A stretch of DNA of 64,000 nucleotides from Thiospirillum jenense (GTDB lineage Bacteria; Pseudomonadota; Gammaproteobacteria; Chromatiales; Chromatiaceae), in contig NZ_JABVCQ010000004.1 of NCBI RefSeq assembly GCF_014145225.1, positions 1 to 64,000 of the forward strand, in the 5' to 3' direction. This document shows, piece by piece, positions 1 through 9,553 of the stretch (positions within the stretch are counted from its first letter, which is position 1; every line of letters begins with the position of its first letter). The notes below the pieces were generated by a model. The model searched no databases and was not told the DNA's origin. It saw nothing but the letters and a program-made list of their open reading frames with translations. Position numbers and translations under genes: made by a program.

Positions 1-1419
1 GTATTCCAAACGGATGAAAAGGAGTTTTTTCAAGAATTCGACGCGGCAATTCAAAAGAATAAACTGCGGCTAGAGGATTGGAAAAAACAATTTTCTGGTT
101 TTATGGCGGATGAAAAAACGCGGGCGGCGTGGTTGACTTATGCCAGTCAATTTCCATTCGTATCTAAATGGTTTAAGTCAGCGCCGCAATACGTTAATCA
201 AACATCGGGCAAAATCAATTTGTATTTGTTATTTGTCGAGCAGTGTTTTAATTTATTGCGGGCGGGTGGTGAGTGCGGGATTGTGATTCCGTCGGGGATT
301 TATACGGATTTGGGCGCGAAAGGCTTGCGGGATTTATTATTCGATCAGTGCGACGTGACGGGGTTGTTTTGTTTTGAAAACCGTAAAGAGATTTTTGAAA
401 ATGTGGATAGCCGATTTAAGTTTGTGGTATTGACGTTTGAAAAAGGGCAATCAACGCGGCAATTCCCCGCGGCCTTTATGCGTCATCAGGTGAATGAACT
501 GGCGGCGTTTCCGTCATCCACCGATTTATTATTATCGGTGGAATTGATCCGCCGCTTGTCGCCCGATTCGCAGTCGGTGATGGAATTCAAAAGCGCATTG
601 GGTGTGCAAATTGCCGAAAAACTGCTGCAATTCCCGTTATTAGGTGAAGCAATTGATGGCAAATGGAATTTAAATTTAAGGCACGGATTCAATATGACAA
701 CGGATCATCATTTATTCAAAACGGCAGCGGGTACGGGGCGATTGCCATTATTTGAAGGCAAAATGATGTGGCAATTTGAAACTGATTTTGCTAATTTTCG
801 TTATTGGATTAATGAATACGAGGGGCGGCAGGCACTGCTTGGAAAACAAAAAGATCAAGGACAATTACTTGATTACCAAACTTATCGGGCGGCATTTAGA
901 CGTATTGCAAGCAGTACAAATCAACGTACATTTGTCGCAACAGTGATTCCGGCTCATTTTTTTATTGCTGAATCACTGAGCTATGTAACCGCTGATGTTA
1001 TGGCTGATGCAGAAAAGGTATTTTTTGTTGCGCTATTGAATAGTTTTACTGTGGATTTTTATATTCGGCAAATGGTCACGGCCAATCTGAATATGTTTTA
1101 TGTTTATCAAGTGCCAATTCCCCGCCTCACCGCCGCCGATCCCGCGTTTAATCCGATTGTCACTCGCGCCGCGCAATTGATTTGCACCACGCCGGCGTTT
1201 GATTCATTAGCGGAGGCGGTGGGTTTGCACTCGCATCGTGACGGCGTGACTGATTCAATTAAACGGGCAACGCTGCGCGCTGAATTAGACGGGTTAATTG
1301 CGCACTTGTATGGCTTAACTGAATTAGAATTCGCGCACGTTTTATCCACCTTTCCATTGGTGGCGGAGGAGATAAAAACGGCGGCAATGGGGGCGTATCG
1401 GGTGGGAACGGTTAATTAA
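1..1419 (+). CDS. Eco57I-like restriction-modification DNA methylase, C-terminal part (5' truncated by window)
   Basis: The reading frame is open from the first base, so the gene begins before the window; the first in-frame ATG is at 103. The visible 472 codons carry the tail of an N6-adenine methylase domain: a stretch reading INLYLLFVEQCFNLL followed by GGECGIVIPSGIY, which in Eco57I-type proteins comes just after the catalytic NPPY motif. The rest resembles the target-recognition half, ending in a helical segment. Known members methylate adenine and often carry a nuclease domain in the same chain; that end is not visible here. It converges on queE with 7 bases between the two stops. The family call is firm at superfamily level; whether it cuts DNA cannot be judged. 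Confidence 0.75.
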   Translation, partial: VFQTDEKEFFQEFDAAIQKNKLRLEDWKKQFSGFMADEKTRAAWLTYASQFPFVSKWFKSAPQYVNQTSGKINLYLLFVEQCFNLLRAGGECGIVIPSGIYTDLGAKGLRDLLFDQCDVTGLFCFENRKEIFENVDSRFKFVVLTFEKGQSTRQFPAAFMRHQVNELAAFPSSTDLLLSVELIRRLSPDSQSVMEFKSALGVQIAEKLLQFPLLGEAIDGKWNLNLRHGFNMTTDHHLFKTAAGTGRLPLFEGKMMWQFETDFANFRYWINEYEGRQALLGKQKDQGQLLDYQTYRAAFRRIASSTNQRTFVATVIPAHFFIAESLSYVTADVMADAEKVFFVALLNSFTVDFYIRQMVTANLNMFYVYQVPIPRLTAADPAFNPIVTRAAQLICTTPAFDSLAEAVGLHSHRDGVTDSIKRATLRAELDGLIAHLYGLTELEFAHVLSTFPLVAEEIKTAAMGAYRVGTVN

Positions 1420-1426
1420 ATGAAGT

Positions 1427-2068
1427 TTAAGGGATATTCAACCACCGTTGCAATTGCACACTTAAACGCCACTGCGGATGCGCTTGACAATAAGTCAGAG
1501 CCGCATTTGTATTCTCAGTTAATTGCGCATTATTGCACGGTTGGAGAAAAAAATAGCGAAAGGCTAATGCAGCATAGTCAGCCGGATCAATTCCAATTTG
1601 CGGATAAACTAATTTCAATTCATCGCCGCCCGTTAATAATAACTGCTGCCCAGCTTTCGGGCTAACTGTCAACCAATCAATACCACGCGGAGCGCGCCGA
1701 GTACCATTGGTTTCAACGGCCACTTCACAGCCGCGTTGATGCAGTGCGTCAATTAACCTAGCGTCTAATTGCAATAACGGCTCACCGCCAGTGCAAATAA
1801 TAAACGGATGAATCCCAGTGCGCTGATGAATAAACCAGCATTGGCATAAGTGATCGGCTAATTCAATCGGATCACGAAATCGCCCGCCGCCGGCACCATT
1901 GATCCCGCGAAAATCAGTGTCGCATAATTGACACAGAGCGCGGGCGCGGTCACTGTCGCGTCCTGACCACAGATTACAACCCGCGAAGCGACAAAATACC
2001 GCCGCTCGCCCGCTGTGCAACCCTTCGCCTTGCAGACTATAAAACCGTTCTTTGACGCTGTAGGGCAT
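1427..2068 (-). CDS. queE: 7-carboxy-7-deazaguanine synthase QueE
   Basis: A radical SAM enzyme that makes 7-carboxy-7-deazaguanine from 6-carboxy-tetrahydropterin in queuosine (preQ0) biosynthesis; cytosolic. The 213-residue protein has the family N-terminus YSLQGEG at about residues 10-16. The cluster cysteines are C31, C46 and C49, spaced CX14CX2C as in the Burkholderia-type QueE rather than the classic CX3CX2C. It also shows TGGEPLLQ (SAM-binding GGE motif) and the conserved C-terminal QPCNN segment. It starts at an ATG. No other queuosine gene is in the window. The downstream neighbour converges on it and the upstream gene at 2112 is on the same strand 43 bases away. Confidence 0.93.
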   Translation of the reverse strand: MPYSVKERFYSLQGEGLHSGRAAVFCRFAGCNLWSGRDSDRARALCQLCDTDFRGINGAGGGRFRDPIELADHLCQCWFIHQRTGIHPFIICTGGEPLLQLDARLIDALHQRGCEVAVETNGTRRAPRGIDWLTVSPKAGQQLLLTGGDELKLVYPQIGIDPADYAALAFRYFFLQPCNNAQLTENTNAALTYCQAHPQWRLSVQLQRWLNIP

Positions 2069-2111
2069 GACCGATCAAGAAAAATTCAGCATTAATAATA
2101 GGTTAGTCAGA

Positions 2112-2681
2112 TCAACCAACGGTGGCGATGGGCAGCACACGGCTGGCGGCGTGGTGAAAATCAGGGCGGGCGCTCGCGTGATGCAGCGCCCAGTAGGAGA
2201 GTGACCCATCACGCGCTGCGATCACGGCCGCCAAGCCAACGGCATAGCTGTCGGCATTTGTCGCATCTGAGCCACATAAACGCGCTGGTAGCGTAAAAAC
2301 CACTTGCAACGCAAAGTGCCGTGCCGTGCCGCGCCGTTGCTTGATGTATGGACGCAACTGATGATCTTGTGCCACATCACGAGCGCGGTAACTGGTGAAT
2401 TGGTAACTCGCCCACTGCCCAGACGGTGAAGCGTTCAGCTCAATATAGGCGCAAGTGTTTGGTAAACCAATAAAAATTTCAAAACAGGTGGACTGCCACA
2501 GCCCATCGGTTGACTGAGATGATGTGGCAGGTGGCAAATAGACCCGATCTAGTGCGTCAATCAGCGTAAAATCGACTTGCCAGCGCCGATTTGACGCACA
2601 ATGCAGCATTGCGCACACGGCCATCGTTGGTGGGGGCGTGTTTTGCGGATGCGGATGCAACATGTGGCGGTGGTGCGACAT
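2112..2681 (-). CDS. DOMON-like domain protein
   Basis: A 189-residue soluble protein resembling the DOMON-like (family 9 carbohydrate-binding-like) proteins of proteobacteria. The recognisable stretches are LWQSTCFEIFIG, YIELNASPSGQWASY and a C-terminal DGSLSYWALHHA followed by PDFHH. No signal peptide is evident. The N-terminal 20 residues are His/Pro-rich and may be dispensable; another start nearby is possible. The biochemical function of this family is not established, so none is assigned. It lies upstream of queE on the same strand and could share a transcript with it. Confidence 0.7.
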   Translation of the reverse strand: MSHHRHMLHPHPQNTPPPTMAVCAMLHCASNRRWQVDFTLIDALDRVYLPPATSSQSTDGLWQSTCFEIFIGLPNTCAYIELNASPSGQWASYQFTSYRARDVAQDHQLRPYIKQRRGTARHFALQVVFTLPARLCGSDATNADSYAVGLAAVIAARDGSLSYWALHHASARPDFHHAASRVLPIATVG

Positions 2682-2744
2682 TATGAAAACATGACCCAGT
2701 GCGACAGAATTGACCTGCGCCGCACCGTGATTTCACGTCAACTA

Positions 2745-3059
2745 TCAATGCCTTACGTCAACATATTCACGATCAATCGCCGTCTCCAGCGCCTGGGTCG
2801 CCAGCATCAACTCCTCATAGCGCCGTCGCATACTGGCCAAAGTATCAATTTCTGCGACACTCGGCACCTGCCCTTGCAAACGCATCGCTAATTCAAAAAA
2901 GGTGTGCAAATAATCCGCCCGCGCTTTAGCGACCATTTCAATAATGATGCGCAGATCAGCAAACGCCAAATCACGCACCATCGGGTTAATGGTTTTGCGA
3001 TTAATTTCCCGCATTGCTGCATCAATTTCGAGAAGTAAGCGTCTATTTTCGTTTGGCAT
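2745..3059 (-). CDS. small helical hypothetical protein
   Basis: A 104-residue, charged, probably all-helical protein that I do not recognise. The frame extends upstream to 3119, but the extra 20 residues look non-coding, and the ATG at 3059 opens a compact sequence beginning MPNENRRLL. No clear Shine-Dalgarno sequence precedes either start. There is no signal peptide or membrane segment. It is divergent from clpB; the space between contains the putative heat-shock promoter of clpB. Confidence 0.5.
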   Translation of the reverse strand: MPNENRRLLLEIDAAMREINRKTINPMVRDLAFADLRIIIEMVAKARADYLHTFFELAMRLQGQVPSVAEIDTLASMRRRYEELMLATQALETAIDREYVDVRH

Positions 3060-3219
3060 AGTCAGACCTGACAGGTGAAGGTTGCTTTTTTGTTGCATAA
3101 TTACGACATATAATGACAATACAACCGCAGTGAGATCAAGTACGGTTGTTGTAATTTTGCGCCACCCTGTGATAATAAAACTATAGCACTGGTAGCGCGA
3201 TAGTTAGCATAACGCATTG

Positions 3220-3249
3220 CTTGAATTCGACGCCATTATGCCACAAATG
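3220..3249 (+). promoter_or_regulatory. putative sigma32-type promoter of clpB
   Basis: CTTGAA at 3220-3225 matches the sigma32 -35 core exactly. It is followed after 14 bases by a CCACAAAT stretch (3241-3248) that only partly matches the CCCCATNT -10 box. It sits about 45 bases upstream of the clpB start. The placement and spacing fit the known heat-shock control of clpB in gammaproteobacteria; the -10 match is weak. Confidence 0.45.
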
Positions 3250-3293
3250 TTGAATAACCTTAAACAATACTTTAGGCAACCAGAGTAATTATT

Positions 3294-5894
3294 ATGCGAA
3301 TGGATAAGCTCACTTCGAGTTTTCAAACGGCGCTGGCCGATGCGCAAAGTTTAGCAATTAGATATGACCATCAATTCATTGAACCATTGCATTTAATGTT
3401 GGCATTATTGGAACAACAAGGCGGCAGTGTTAAGCATTTATTAACCGTTGCAGATGTCAATACCAATCGTCTGCAAACAGCACTCAATGACGCATTAGCC
3501 CGCCTGCCAACTGTCACCGGTGCGGGTGGTGATCTTGTGGTTTCCAACGCATTAAACCGGCTCTTAAATCAAACTGAAAAACTGGCACAACAGCGTCAAG
3601 ATCAATACGTCAGTTCCGAATGGTTTGTCGTCGTAGCATTAGATGAACGTGGCGAATTAGGCAACCTATTAAAAGCGGCCGGATTGACGCAAGCGGCATT
3701 AGAACAGGCGATTGAAAAATTACGCGGCGGACAACGTGTGAATGACCCAAATGCCGAAGAACAGCGGCAAGCATTGGATAAATATTCGATTGATTTAACC
3801 GCTCGTGCCGAGCAGGGTAAATTGGATCCGGTGATTGGGCGCGATAATGAAATCCGCCGCACCATTCAAGTCCTAGCCCGCCGTACAAAAAATAATCCGG
3901 TGTTAATTGGTCTACCCGGCGTCGGTAAAACCGCGATTATTGAAGGCTTGGCACAGCGGATTATTAACGGTGAAGTGCCGGAGAGCTTAAAAACTAAACG
4001 CTTATTAGCATTAGATATGGCGGCGCTCATTGCCGGCGCCAAGTTTCGCGGTGAATTTGAAGAGCGGTTAAAAGCGGTGTTGAATGATATTGCTCGCCAA
4101 GAGGGCAAGATCATTTTATTTATTGATGAATTGCACACGATGGTTGGCGCGGGTAAAGCCGAGGGATCAATGGATGCAGGGAATATGCTTAAACCCGCAT
4201 TGGCACGCGGTGAATTGCATTGCATTGGTGCAACTACGTTGAATGAATACCGCAAATATGTTGAAAAGGATGCGGCATTAGAGCGGCGTTTTCAAAAGGT
4301 ACTGGTAAATGAACCGACAGTGGAAGATACCATTGCCATTTTGCGCGGCTTAAAAGAACGCTATGAAGTGCATCACGCGGTGGATATTACCGATCCGGCT
4401 ATCGTGGCGGCAGCAACGCTCTCGCACCGCTATATTAGTGATCGGCAATTGCCCGATAAAGCGATTGATTTAATTGATGAAGCGGCCGCGCAAATTCGGA
4501 TGGAAATTGATTCCATGCCGGAGGAAATGGATCGCCTAGATCGGCGGTTGATTCAATTAAAAATCGAGCGCGAGGTGTTGAAAAAAGAAAGTGATGATGC
4601 CTCGAAAAAACGCTTGACGGATTTGCAAGAACAGATTAGTAAATTGGAGCGCGAATTTAACGAATTAGATACCGTGTGGAAAGCAGAAAAGGCGGCGGTG
4701 CAAGGGACTGCGCATATCAAGGAGGCGTTAGATCGTGCGCGAATTGAATTGGAAACGGCACGGCGGGCGAGTGATTTAACGCGCATGTCTGAATTGCAAT
4801 ACGGGCGAATTCCTGAATTAGAAAAGCAATTAACCACAGCAAATCAGGTGAATAATGGTGAACATCGGTTATTGCGCAATCGGGTCACGACGGAAGAAAT
4901 TGCTGACATCGTTTCTAAATGGACGGGGATTCCCGTATCAAAAATGCTCGAAGGTGAACGCGATAAATTATTGCGCATGGAAAATGAATTAGCGCAGCGC
5001 GTGGTGGGTCAACAAGAAGCGGTGCGCACGGTGGCGGATGCAATTCGCCGGGCGCGGGCGGGTTTATCAGACCCGCAGCGCCCAATTGGCTCGTTTTTAT
5101 TTCTTGGCCCGACGGGTGTGGGTAAAACTGAATTATGCAAAGCACTCGCTGAGTTTTTATTTGATACCGAAGAGTCTATGGTGCGCATTGACATGTCCGA
5201 GTTTATGGAAAAACACTCGGTAGCGCGTTTAATTGGGGCGCCGCCGGGCTATGTCGGGTATGAAGAAGGCGGGTATTTAACTGAGGCGATTCGCCGCCGG
5301 CCCTATAGCTTAATTTTATTAGATGAAATTGAAAAGGCGCATCCTGATGTCTATAACATCTTATTGCAAGTGTTAGATGACGGACGCTTAACCGATGGTC
5401 AGGGGCGCACGGTGGATTTTCGCAATGCGGTGATTGTGATGACCTCAAATCTTGGCTCGGATTTAATTCAATCGCATTCCAATGAAACGCATTATGCGGC
5501 AATGAAAATTGCCGTGATGGAGGTGGTGCGGCAAGCGTTCCGCCCGGAGTTTATTAACCGATTAGATGACATCGTGGTGTTTCATTCGCTGGGGCAAGAT
5601 CAGATTCGAGCAATTGCGCAGATTCAAATCAATTCATTGCGGCAGCGATTGGCGGCGCGGGAGTTGCAATTGGAGATTAGTGCCGCCGCGCTCGATCAAT
5701 TAGGGCAATTGGGATTTGATCCGGTGTACGGCGCTCGACCATTAAAACGAGCGATTCGTGCGCAATTAGAAAATCCATTGGCGCAGGCGTTATTAGCTGG
5801 GCGCTTTACTGCTGGTGATACGATTGAGGTGAGCGTGAGTAGTGATGGGCAGTTTGGCTTTACGGCAGTGGTGGAGGGGGAATTGGTGGATTAG
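3294..5894 (+). CDS. clpB: ATP-dependent disaggregase ClpB
   Basis: A hexameric AAA+ unfoldase that works with DnaK to pull polypeptides out of aggregates; cytosolic. At 866 residues it is full length. An N-terminal Clp repeat domain (about 1-145) is followed by NBD1 with Walker A GLPGVGKT (206-213), a coiled-coil middle domain (about 410-525), NBD2 with Walker A GPTGVGKT near residue 605, and the C-terminal D2-small domain. The leucine after the first glycine of the first Walker A is less usual than glutamate but outside the catalytic core. The start MRMDKLTS matches the usual ClpB N-terminus; an ATG two codons later is possible. It is monocistronic, preceded by a possible sigma32 promoter. 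Confidence 0.97.
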   Translation: MRMDKLTSSFQTALADAQSLAIRYDHQFIEPLHLMLALLEQQGGSVKHLLTVADVNTNRLQTALNDALARLPTVTGAGGDLVVSNALNRLLNQTEKLAQQRQDQYVSSEWFVVVALDERGELGNLLKAAGLTQAALEQAIEKLRGGQRVNDPNAEEQRQALDKYSIDLTARAEQGKLDPVIGRDNEIRRTIQVLARRTKNNPVLIGLPGVGKTAIIEGLAQRIINGEVPESLKTKRLLALDMAALIAGAKFRGEFEERLKAVLNDIARQEGKIILFIDELHTMVGAGKAEGSMDAGNMLKPALARGELHCIGATTLNEYRKYVEKDAALERRFQKVLVNEPTVEDTIAILRGLKERYEVHHAVDITDPAIVAAATLSHRYISDRQLPDKAIDLIDEAAAQIRMEIDSMPEEMDRLDRRLIQLKIEREVLKKESDDASKKRLTDLQEQISKLEREFNELDTVWKAEKAAVQGTAHIKEALDRARIELETARRASDLTRMSELQYGRIPELEKQLTTANQVNNGEHRLLRNRVTTEEIADIVSKWTGIPVSKMLEGERDKLLRMENELAQRVVGQQEAVRTVADAIRRARAGLSDPQRPIGSFLFLGPTGVGKTELCKALAEFLFDTEESMVRIDMSEFMEKHSVARLIGAPPGYVGYEEGGYLTEAIRRRPYSLILLDEIEKAHPDVYNILLQVLDDGRLTDGQGRTVDFRNAVIVMTSNLGSDLIQSHSNETHYAAMKIAVMEVVRQAFRPEFINRLDDIVVFHSLGQDQIRAIAQIQINSLRQRLAARELQLEISAAALDQLGQLGFDPVYGARPLKRAIRAQLENPLAQALLAGRFTAGDTIEVSVSSDGQFGFTAVVEGELVD

Positions 5895-6012
5895 ATTCAC
5901 TGCCGCTGTTTGAATGACGCGGGATGGGCGTAGGCAGCAAATGATATTCTGCTGCTATTTGATGTGGTTTGCAAACGCCCGTACCCGAGAATAAAACATG
6001 GCGGCATTTGCT

Positions 6013-6615
6013 TTAATGATCCAGTCGTTCAACATCCAATAACATCACTGCCACGCGCACGAATTCAATCATGTCAGTCAAGGCTGTTTCATCTTCATCC
6101 ACTTCAGTTGGAGCGGCATTATGATCGGCAATGGTGGATAAATCCAATTGCGTGATGGCAATTAAATCGGTGTAAATTTCCTGCGCGGGGGCGCTTAATT
6201 GATTCAATTGAATCGCCGCCAACCCACTGCCGTATAAAAAACCGCGTACCCAATCCACCAGCGCGGCGGCCTGCTCAACCAGTGCGGCGGTCGGTGGCGG
6301 GAGTAGTAGGTTAAACCGACACGTCGCATCCGCCAGTTGCTGATCGGTATATTCGGCAAGTTGCTGCAAAATAGCGGTGATGTGCGCCGATGTTGGTGCG
6401 ATCTCCGCTAACCAGCGCTGTGGTGCATCAGCCGCGCCGCCGCCGCGCAAACCGCAATACATTCCCTGTGCTTCGGCGAGGGTCAACGCCAGTGGGCTGC
6501 TGGCTAACCAGTCTGCAAGTTCCACAACGTCAAGGTCGTTAATGCTGCTATCATTGGTGTCGTTAGACACCGTAGTTGCGCAATTGTCAGCGGTGGGCGG
6601 GCGTTGTTGAGACAT
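6013..6615 (-). CDS. UPF0149 (YgfB/YecA-type) family protein
   Basis: A 200-residue protein with the UPF0149 signatures: a helical N-terminal segment ending in LAEAQGMYCGLRGGG (about residues 46-60), a central WVRGFLYGSGLA motif, and an acidic C-terminus ending in FVRVAVMLLDVE. The first 25 residues are polar and poorly conserved in appearance, so a later start is possible. YgfB-type proteins have been linked to transcriptional regulation in pseudomonads, but that role should not be assumed here. The gene is divergent from the coiled-coil/zapA pair, an arrangement common in gammaproteobacteria. Confidence 0.85.
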   Translation of the reverse strand: MSQQRPPTADNCATTVSNDTNDSSINDLDVVELADWLASSPLALTLAEAQGMYCGLRGGGAADAPQRWLAEIAPTSAHITAILQQLAEYTDQQLADATCRFNLLLPPPTAALVEQAAALVDWVRGFLYGSGLAAIQLNQLSAPAQEIYTDLIAITQLDLSTIADHNAAPTEVDEDETALTDMIEFVRVAVMLLDVERLDH

Positions 6616-6752
6616 CTTTTATCCGATTGAACCTTGTGGCACTGTAGTGATCTTGTGATGTGAGTGCTGCTACGATTAGGCAAAATATGCACCAATTGAC
6701 CACATCGCAGTCCACTCAATAATATTGCATCAGTTATTTTTTATAGAGACGA

Positions 6753-6977
6753 ATGTTAAATCGCGCAATGACCGATTTCGACCTCGACATGCTGGAAACC
6801 CAAGTCGATGAGCTGATTCGCGCCTGTGACCGCTTGCGTGAAGACAATGCGGCGTTGCGGGCGAATCAGGAGCATCTGATTGCCGAACGGGCTGAGTTGA
6901 TCGAAAAAACCGAGCTGGCGCGTAACCGTATTGAGGCCATGGTGGCTCGCTTGAAAGCAATGGAGGATCAATTATGA
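6753..6977 (+). CDS. small coiled-coil protein (TIGR02449-like), upstream of zapA
   Basis: A 74-residue, almost entirely heptad-patterned coiled coil (LETQVDELIRACDRLRED and onwards), reminiscent of the ZapB-like TIGR02449 family usually encoded next to zapA. The ATG at 6753 has a GAG a few bases upstream; an internal ATG at 6768 (MTDFDL) resembles the usual family start and is equally plausible. The stop overlaps the zapA start in an ATGA, indicating translational coupling. A role in Z-ring organisation is inferred from shape and neighbour only. Confidence 0.75.
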   Translation: MLNRAMTDFDLDMLETQVDELIRACDRLREDNAALRANQEHLIAERAELIEKTELARNRIEAMVARLKAMEDQL

Positions 6978-7285
6978 GCCATGATACGGCGCCGGTGTCC
7001 GTTCACATCATGGATAAGGAATATCGGATTAATTGTTCACCCGAAGAGCGACGCGGGTTATTAGAATCAGCGCGGCTGCTCGATCAACGGATGCGCGAGG
7101 TGCGTCAAACCGGCCGCGCCCTGGGCAGTGATCGAATTGCCGTGATGGCGGCATTGAATGTGATTTATGAAATGATGCAGGAACGCGACCAGCAGGCATT
7201 GGCGACGACGCGCTTAAAACTGTTGCAAGAACGCATCAGTGGCGCGGTGACGGCAATGCGCGCTGTGGGTGTGCAGGATTCCTAA
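6974..7285 (+). CDS. zapA: cell division protein ZapA
   Basis: A 103-residue protein with the ZapA fold pattern: an N-terminal VSVHIMDKEYRINCSPEE beta-strand region (about residues 8-25), a helix with RGLLESARLLDQRM, and a C-terminal coiled coil (RIAVMAALNVIYEMM onward). ZapA bundles FtsZ protofilaments at midcell. Its start overlaps the preceding coiled-coil gene by four bases. In many gammaproteobacteria 6S RNA and a 5-formyltetrahydrofolate cyclo-ligase gene follow zapA; neither is recognised here. Confidence 0.92.
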   Translation: MSHDTAPVSVHIMDKEYRINCSPEERRGLLESARLLDQRMREVRQTGRALGSDRIAVMAALNVIYEMMQERDQQALATTRLKLLQERISGAVTAMRAVGVQDS

Positions 7286-7356
7286 CCCATGACAGTGATG
7301 GTGTTCAGTCGGTGCGCCGTCACGGATTTTCATCAAAACGAATAGAATGACGTGCC

Positions 7357-7968
7357 TTGTCAATTGAAGCGGCTTGGTTTGCGGAAGATTGCCCGATCCC
7401 GGTACTCGTTCCGCACACAGTAACAGCGCTCGACATCGCTCGCTGGTACGCGCATGGATTTGCGCATTTTCTCTCAGCACTCTCCTATTGCGATGCGTTG
7501 CGCACTTATTTGCCGGTCTGGCGTTTACCCGTACCAGAGCGGTGGTGTTTTGTGCCACGTTCATTAGAAGAAGCGGCGATGCGCTGCTACCGTTCAGCGA
7601 TTCGGGAGGCGTTGGTGCGCGGTCACGGGAGCGCCAGTGGTCACGACATCGCGGCGGTGCTGGAAGAATGGGCGGCGGCGCCGGTGTTTCATCATCCAGG
7701 ACTAGACGGGTTTTACGCGCAGGTGTTGGTGGATCGTACGCTCGAATTGCGCCCGCGCATTGCAGTTGACGCCACCGGTGAGCCGCCGCGCCAGCAGTAT
7801 CGCGTGATCGGTGGTGTGGCACATCAGCGCTTGTTGCCACCAGTGCCGCCGGGGGATTGCTGGGCGAAAGAACCCGATTGGAGCGTGTTCACCTGGACTG
7901 GGTTAGGCAATTCGCTGTTGGATGCCTATTTTCGGCACGAGGGCGCCCGGCCACACTCTGGCGCATAG
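7357..7968 (+). CDS. hypothetical protein (TTG start)
   Basis: A 203-residue protein that I do not recognise. The frame has a stop at 7348-7350, and the only start before residue 74 is TTG at 7357, with no strong Shine-Dalgarno. The translation is rich in Trp, Pro and His and ends with WSVFTWTGLGNSLLDAYF, which looks like genuine protein. The overlapping ORFs on both strands read as Arg/Pro-rich junk. No signal peptide or membrane helix is visible. It follows zapA by 71 bases and converges on the phytochrome gene. The region is GC-rich. Confidence 0.5.
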   Translation: MSIEAAWFAEDCPIPVLVPHTVTALDIARWYAHGFAHFLSALSYCDALRTYLPVWRLPVPERWCFVPRSLEEAAMRCYRSAIREALVRGHGSASGHDIAAVLEEWAAAPVFHHPGLDGFYAQVLVDRTLELRPRIAVDATGEPPRQQYRVIGGVAHQRLLPPVPPGDCWAKEPDWSVFTWTGLGNSLLDAYFRHEGARPHSGA

Positions 7969-7981
7969 CCACCCCCCGCCG

Positions 7982-9553
7982 TTAAGGATCCCAGCGCCGC
8001 GATTCATGCAGTAGATCGGCATTGATCGCCCGCAGCACCAGATTGCGGAACTTTTTTGCCCGCAATAAATCCGAATCGCGCCACGGTTCGCAATGCCCGG
8101 CGGTCGTTTCCACCCAACTGGCGAAGGACGAGCGGGGCGATAACGTCTGGCTCTGCGATTCTAAAATCGTGCTTTTGCGCGGATCGCCCGCCCAGTAAAC
8201 CACTTGCGGCTGTTCCGGTCGCCACCAAAGAAACACCCGTTCGCACCGCTGTTTGCCAATGAAATAATTGGCGCGAATTGCCAACAGGCCGCTGGCGCGT
8301 TCGGCGTAGGCCGCGGCGGGCGGGAAGACCTGCGGCAGGGAATCGGTGACAAACACCGGGTCTGTGATCTCGGCGGTTAACCAATCCAGTTGCGCTTGAA
8401 TGGCCGCCACGTCAGGTGTTAAACCAAAGGTCGTGATGCTGCCGTTGTCCACCAGCGCCGCGCCGTCGGCATTGACCAGCGCCAGCAGTGATTTGCTCAA
8501 CAACGTGCGCATGGCGCCGCCGTGATCGGATTCCGCACCGTGCAGCAAATCAAGCAGTTGCGCGATTTCGTGATCGCTGCCGCTGACTTCAAACAACCGC
8601 CGACTGTTTTGATACCCGGCAATCGCCAGCGTGAATACCTGTGCCAAATCGGCGCAGCGTTCGCGCACGGGTAAGGGCAGCAGACGCGGGCTGTTGTGGT
8701 GACAGGCTAATAATCCCCACAGGCGGCCTGACAGCACCAGTGGAAAGGAGGCGGAGGCGGTGACTTCCATGTTGCGTAAATATTGCAGGTGGACGGGTGA
8801 GACGGCGCGTAAATCTGACAGGGTTAAATCAGTAATGCCGCCATTTTGCCCGAGAATCGGTACAGGGACGGCGTTCACGTCGCTGATTTGGCGGTGGCGA
8901 TTTTTCAAATACAGGCTGCGGGCAATGCGCGGGATGTCGGAGGCGGGAAAGCGGAGCCCCGAGTAGGACAGCGCCTCGGGAATGCTGCTTTCGTTAATCA
9001 CTTCGCCGCAGTCGTCACCGCGAAACCGGTAGAGCATCACGCGATCAAAGCCGCTGATGGTGCGCAACTCATCGGTTAATAACTGACAATGGCGTTGCCA
9101 TTCGTCCTCGCTGTAGGGCATTCGGTAAAAGCGGTGCGGGATGGGGCGATAGGCGTCATGGCGCTGGTTGAACGGCAGCGATTGTTCCAGTTCCAGCAGC
9201 CAGTGGGTGTCGGTGCAGGACAGTAACCCGTCAAGACCGCCGTGCGTGACGCTGTTTAACAGATACGGGTAGAGCGTTTTGTCCGGCGCGGTGTTCATCC
9301 ACACGTCAGCGCGGTTGGGGCTGACATCGGGATGTTCGGGCGGGAAATCGGGAATTAACGCGGTGAGCGGCTGCCCAAGAACGGCGTCCGGCGCGACCTG
9401 CAACCAGTCGGTGACATTGGCGCTGACATAACGGATGCACGGATCGCCGGCGTAACCACCGAGTAATACGCCAAATGGTTGAATGGCTTGCGCGTGATGC
9501 AATTGCTCACGTTCGCACTCGTCTACAAAACCTTGTAAAGATAACTTGCTCAT
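7982..9553 (-). CDS. stand-alone bacteriophytochrome photosensory module (PAS-GAF-PHY, no output domain)
   Basis: A 523-residue red/far-red light sensor of the bacteriophytochrome family. C13, in CEREQLHHAQAIQPFGVLL, is the expected biliverdin-attachment cysteine. The PAS domain is about residues 10-125. The GAF domain (about 140-320) has ASDIP with D206, H255 in SPVHLQYLRN and H285/H286 in LLACHH, matching the chromophore-pocket residues of characterised phytochromes. The PHY domain (about 330-515) keeps the tongue motif PRSSF (473-477). The chain ends right after PHY: there is no histidine kinase, GGDEF/EAL or other output, and no response regulator or heme oxygenase gene nearby. Downstream is a convergent gene with no kinase sequence in any frame, so a simple frameshift truncation is not apparent. 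Confidence 0.93.
   Translation of the reverse strand: MSKLSLQGFVDECEREQLHHAQAIQPFGVLLGGYAGDPCIRYVSANVTDWLQVAPDAVLGQPLTALIPDFPPEHPDVSPNRADVWMNTAPDKTLYPYLLNSVTHGGLDGLLSCTDTHWLLELEQSLPFNQRHDAYRPIPHRFYRMPYSEDEWQRHCQLLTDELRTISGFDRVMLYRFRGDDCGEVINESSIPEALSYSGLRFPASDIPRIARSLYLKNRHRQISDVNAVPVPILGQNGGITDLTLSDLRAVSPVHLQYLRNMEVTASASFPLVLSGRLWGLLACHHNSPRLLPLPVRERCADLAQVFTLAIAGYQNSRRLFEVSGSDHEIAQLLDLLHGAESDHGGAMRTLLSKSLLALVNADGAALVDNGSITTFGLTPDVAAIQAQLDWLTAEITDPVFVTDSLPQVFPPAAAYAERASGLLAIRANYFIGKQRCERVFLWWRPEQPQVVYWAGDPRKSTILESQSQTLSPRSSFASWVETTAGHCEPWRDSDLLRAKKFRNLVLRAINADLLHESRRWDP

Noticed and set aside
1420-1665. 81-codon plus-strand ORF directly after the Eco57I-like gene
   Set aside because: It lies wholly antisense to the 3' end of queE, whose conserved motifs are clear.
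5934-5955. GCAGCA/TGCTGC hairpin after clpB as terminator
   Set aside because: Only a 6 bp stem and no T-run, so not enough to call.
7286-7480. Possible 6S RNA downstream of zapA
   Set aside because: The position fits, but I see no pair of long complementary arms and the space before the next ORF is only 71 bases.
7214-7840. 208-codon ORF on the minus strand opposite the unknown gene at 7357
   Set aside because: Its translation is rich in Arg, Pro and His with no domain pattern and covers the end of zapA; it is a shadow of GC-rich coding sequence.
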